Of a stretch of DNA of 7,763 nt, positions 5,510 to 7,763 are shown piece after piece (within the stretch, counting starts at the first letter, position 1; each line of letters begins with the position of its first letter). This stretch comes from an uncultured cyanobacterium (GTDB lineage: Bacteria; Cyanobacteriota; Cyanobacteriia; PCC-6307; Cyanobiaceae), in NCBI GenBank assembly GCA_903862155.1, contig CAIOXF010000155.1:1-7763 (forward strand), read 5' to 3'. The notes under the pieces are model-generated. The model ran no database searches. It worked only from the letters and a program-made list of their open reading frames with translations, and was not told the origin of the DNA. A program made the position numbers and the translations under genes.

Positions 5510-5980
5510 GTGGAAGCCCCCGCTACTCCCACCCCTTACCCCCTGAGCCGCGTGCTGCTGGAGGCGGTGCTGGCCGACCGCGTGAGCGATCGCTTCGTGT
5601 GTGAGCTGATCTGGCCGCGCCTGGGATACGAGCTCGATGGCGCCGGTACCTGGAGCGCGGGCCCGGCCACCAGTGCCGGGTGGCGGGAAGCCTTTCCCAC
5701 GTCGCCCCAGTTCATCGCTGAGCGGCCCGTGAGCGTGAAGCTCACCCGCTCGATCGCCAAGGAGCACAAACAACGGCTCAAGGAGCAGCTGGGTTTCGGC
5801 GGCTACAAGATCGGCGAGCTCTATCCCCGCCGCACCCGCCGTGCCACCGCCGTGAACTGGCTGCTGGCCCACCTGGCCGAGCGGGGCGAGGCGCTGCCCG
5901 ATGAGGGCCCGCTGCCGGAGCTGCTGCCGCTGCCCGCCGATCCGGTGGCAGGCCATCCCGGCGACCTGCCGATCTCCTGA
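5510..5980 (+). CDS. DUF1823 family protein, conserved in cyanobacteria, function unknown
   Basis: I recognise this as the DUF1823 family, small soluble proteins known essentially from cyanobacteria; no function is established that I know of. With the GTG at 5510 the protein has 156 residues. The conserved part starts with LSRVLLEAVLADRVSDRFVCELIW (12-35), continues through LGYELDG and WREAFPTSPQFIAERP, and peaks at VKLTRSIAKEHKQRLKEQLG (76-95), FGGYKIGELYPRRTRRATA (96-114) and NWLLAHLAE. That core is rich in Lys/Arg and looks suited to nucleic-acid or ribosome binding; this is inference. The C-terminus is Pro/Leu-rich and probably variable. There is no signal peptide or membrane segment. An earlier in-frame GTG at 5438 would add 24 unconserved residues and overlap the divergent dus gene by 34 bp, so the later start is preferred although it has no Shine-Dalgarno sequence. 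der follows 59 bases downstream in the same direction. Confidence 0.85.
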   Translation: MEAPATPTPYPLSRVLLEAVLADRVSDRFVCELIWPRLGYELDGAGTWSAGPATSAGWREAFPTSPQFIAERPVSVKLTRSIAKEHKQRLKEQLGFGGYKIGELYPRRTRRATAVNWLLAHLAERGEALPDEGPLPELLPLPADPVAGHPGDLPIS

Positions 5981-6039
5981 GACCGCTGCGTCTCGACCGA
6001 TCTGTAGGGTCAAGACACGACAGTCGTTGCAATAAACGT

Positions 6040-7404
6040 TTGGCCTTACCGGTCGTCGCCATCATCGGCCGCCCCAACGTGGGCAAATCCACCCTGGTGA
6101 ATCGCCTCTGCAGGAGCCGGGAGGCGATCGTGCACGACGAGCCGGGCGTCACCCGTGATCGCACCTATCAGGAAGGTTTCTGGGCGGATCGTCACTTCCG
6201 CGTGGTGGATACGGGCGGCTTGGTGTTCGACGACGACAGCGAATTTCTGCCGGAGATCCGCGAGCAGGCCAATCTCGCCCTTGCCGAAGCCTCGGTGGCG
6301 GTGGTGATCGTGGACGGGCAGCAGGGCTGCACCGCCGCCGATGAGTCGATCGCCGAGTGGCTGCGGGGCCAGAGCGTGCCCGTGCTGCTGGCGGTGAACA
6401 AGTGCGAGTCGCCCGAGCAGGGCCTGGCCATGGCCGCCGAGTTCTGGGGCCTGGGTCTGGGCGAACCCCAGCCCATCTCCGCCATCCACGGTGCCGGCAC
6501 CGGTGATCTGCTCGATCAGGTGATCGGTTTTTTGCCGCCCACCTCGGAAGAAAGCGGCGAAGAACCCATCCAGCTGGCGATTGTGGGCCGGCCCAACGTG
6601 GGCAAATCCAGCCTGCTCAATGCCATCTGCGGCGAGCAGCGCGCCATCGTGAGCCCGATCCGCGGCACCACTCGCGACACCATCGACACCACGGTGGAGC
6701 GCGAGGGCAAAACCTGGAAGCTGCTCGACACCGCCGGCATCCGCCGCAAGCGTTCGGTGAATTACGGCCCCGAGTTCTTCGGGATCAACCGCAGCTTCAA
6801 GGCGATCGAGCGCTCGGATGTGTGCGTGCTGGTGATCGATGCCCTCGATGGCGTGACAGAGCAGGATCAGCGCCTCGCGGGTCGCATTGAAGAAGACGGC
6901 CGCGCCTGCGTGGTGGTGGTGAACAAGTGGGACGCCATCGAGAAGGACAGCCACACCATGCCGGCGATGGAGAAGGAACTCCGCGCCAAGCTCTATTTCC
7001 TCGATTGGGCACCGATGCTGTTCACCTCGGCCCTCACCGGTCAGCGGGTGCAGAGCGTGTTTGCCCTGGCCCTGCTGGCGGTGGAGCAGCACCGCCGCCG
7101 TGTGAGCACTTCGGTGGTGAATGAGGTACTCAAGGAAGCACTCAGCTGGCGCACCCCGCCCACCAGCCGCGGCGGCCGCCAGGGGCGTTTGTATTACGGC
7201 ACCCAGGTGGCCACGCGTCCGCCCAGCTTCACCCTGTTCGTGAACGACCCCAAACTGTTCGGCGACACCTACCGCCGCTACGTGGAACGGCAGATTCGCG
7301 AGGGGCTGGGCTTCGAGGGCACGCCGATCCGGCTGTTCTGGCGGGGCAAGCAGCAGCGCGATGCCGAGCGAGATTTGGCCCGCCAGCAGAACCGCGGGCG
7401 CTGA
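6040..7404 (+). CDS. der: Ribosome biogenesis GTPase Der (EngA)
   Basis: Der is an essential double GTPase that helps assemble the 50S ribosomal subunit. The 454-residue protein has the full layout. The first G domain shows GRPNVGKS (10-17), DTGG (57-60), NKCE (120-123) and SAIHG (147-151). The second shows GRPNVGKS (183-190), DTAG (230-233), NKWD (295-298) and SALTG (330-334). A C-terminal KH-like domain from about 355 contains TPPTSRGGRQGRLYYGTQV and ends near IRLFWRGK. The motif YGPEFFGINRSFKAI (242-256) is of cyanobacterial type. The start is a TTG at 6040: no ATG or GTG lies between the upstream gene and the first P-loop, and the codons after it (LPVVAIIGRPN) match the usual N-terminus. 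No clear Shine-Dalgarno sequence is present. The CbiQ-like gene begins 6 bases after the stop, so the two are probably cotranscribed. Confidence 0.97.
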   Translation: MALPVVAIIGRPNVGKSTLVNRLCRSREAIVHDEPGVTRDRTYQEGFWADRHFRVVDTGGLVFDDDSEFLPEIREQANLALAEASVAVVIVDGQQGCTAADESIAEWLRGQSVPVLLAVNKCESPEQGLAMAAEFWGLGLGEPQPISAIHGAGTGDLLDQVIGFLPPTSEESGEEPIQLAIVGRPNVGKSSLLNAICGEQRAIVSPIRGTTRDTIDTTVEREGKTWKLLDTAGIRRKRSVNYGPEFFGINRSFKAIERSDVCVLVIDALDGVTEQDQRLAGRIEEDGRACVVVVNKWDAIEKDSHTMPAMEKELRAKLYFLDWAPMLFTSALTGQRVQSVFALALLAVEQHRRRVSTSVVNEVLKEALSWRTPPTSRGGRQGRLYYGTQVATRPPSFTLFVNDPKLFGDTYRRYVERQIREGLGFEGTPIRLFWRGKQQRDAERDLARQQNRGR

Positions 7405-7410
7405 TCCTGG

Positions 7411-7763
7411 GTGGACTGGCTGCGCCAAGTGCCGATCGGCCAGTACGTGGCCGAAGACCCGGCAGAAACCCGCGCCGGCGGTAGCTGGCTGCGGCGGCTG
7501 GATCCGCGCTTGAAATTGCTCTGGACCGTTGCCTTCCTGGTAACGCCAATCCTGGCCGGCCCGATCTGGCGGCTCGCCTTGGTGGGCCTGTTGCTCCTTG
7601 CCACCGCGGCCAGTGGCTTGCCCTGGCGGCTCTGGCGCCGCAGCGTGCCCCTGCTGCTGGGGCTGGCCTTGCTCGTGGGTCTGCTGGCGGCGGTGCTTCC
7701 TGCGGGGGAGGTGGCCCCGGGCGCGTTGCAGCGGCCGCCGGCTGAGATCCGCCTCGAGCCCGG
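7411..7763 (+). CDS. CbiQ/EcfT-type transporter membrane protein, 3' end outside the window
   Basis: The frame is open from a GTG at 7411 to the window end with 117 full codons. The N-terminal part DWLRQVPIGQYV and the LDPRLKLLWTVAFLV segment (30-44) are typical of T components of energy-coupling-factor (ECF) transporters, annotated CbiQ in cyanobacteria. Hydrophobic segments lie at about 38-50, 55-70 and 80-97. These proteins couple ATPase subunits to a substrate-binding S component in the inner membrane. Neither an ATPase nor an S component is visible here, and the substrate is unknown, so the cobalt label implied by the name CbiQ should not be taken literally. The gene starts 6 bases after the der stop. 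From memory, der-cbiQ in marine and Cyanobium-type genomes is often followed by pipX, a yggS-like gene, sepF and proC; that part is outside the window. The coding signal is strong although the stop is not seen. Confidence 0.88.
   Translation, partial: MDWLRQVPIGQYVAEDPAETRAGGSWLRRLDPRLKLLWTVAFLVTPILAGPIWRLALVGLLLLATAASGLPWRLWRRSVPLLLGLALLVGLLAAVLPAGEVAPGALQRPPAEIRLEP

Noticed and set aside
6046..7428. A 460-codon open frame on the minus strand opposite der
   Set aside because: It mirrors der almost exactly, is unusually rich in His/Ala/Gly, and shows no recognisable domain. Long antisense frames are common in GC-rich genes with strong third-position bias.

Overview
The window is typical chromosome from a GC-rich picocyanobacterium, most likely Cyanobium or a related high-GC Synechococcus. 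The main reasons are a cyAbrB-type regulator, a cyanobacteria-restricted DUF1823 protein, a der gene followed at once by a CbiQ-type transporter gene, very tight gene packing, frequent GTG/TTG starts and few Shine-Dalgarno sequences. The genus is inferred from recognised protein families and base composition, not from a search.

Layout. Positions 3-338 (+) hold the 3' part of a cyAbrB regulator gene, ending in a clear intrinsic terminator. A tRNA-Tyr(GTA)-tRNA-Thr(GGT) pair is transcribed leftwards and ends in its own terminator, so two terminators face each other across a short spacer (about 438-490) in which I see nothing convincing. Rightwards from 779 runs a three-gene unit joined by 4-nt start/stop overlaps: aroQ (3-dehydroquinate dehydratase), miaE (tRNA-modifying diiron hydroxylase) and a CPA2-like cation/proton antiporter. 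Its 3' end overlaps the convergent gene mtnD (acireductone dioxygenase, methionine salvage). Divergent from mtnD is cobI (precorrin-2 C20-methyltransferase, cobamide synthesis). The cobI stop interlocks with the stop of a convergent dus gene (tRNA-dihydrouridine synthase). Divergent from dus is a DUF1823 gene, then der (ribosome-assembly GTPase), then the 5' part of a CbiQ/EcfT gene that runs off the window.

How the genes fit together. There is no single pathway. A recurring theme is tRNA and ribosome biology: two tRNAs, miaE, dus, der and perhaps the DUF1823 protein. The rest is housekeeping metabolism (shikimate, methionine salvage, cobamide) and membrane transport. No gene-free stretch exceeds 300 bases apart from the 339-778 interval, which holds two terminators and two tRNAs. 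I see no mobile element, CRISPR array, phage gene, defence system or pseudogene. The points most worth a second look are the antiporter's missing acidic ion-binding pair, the uncharacterised DUF1823 protein and the two overlapping convergent gene pairs.
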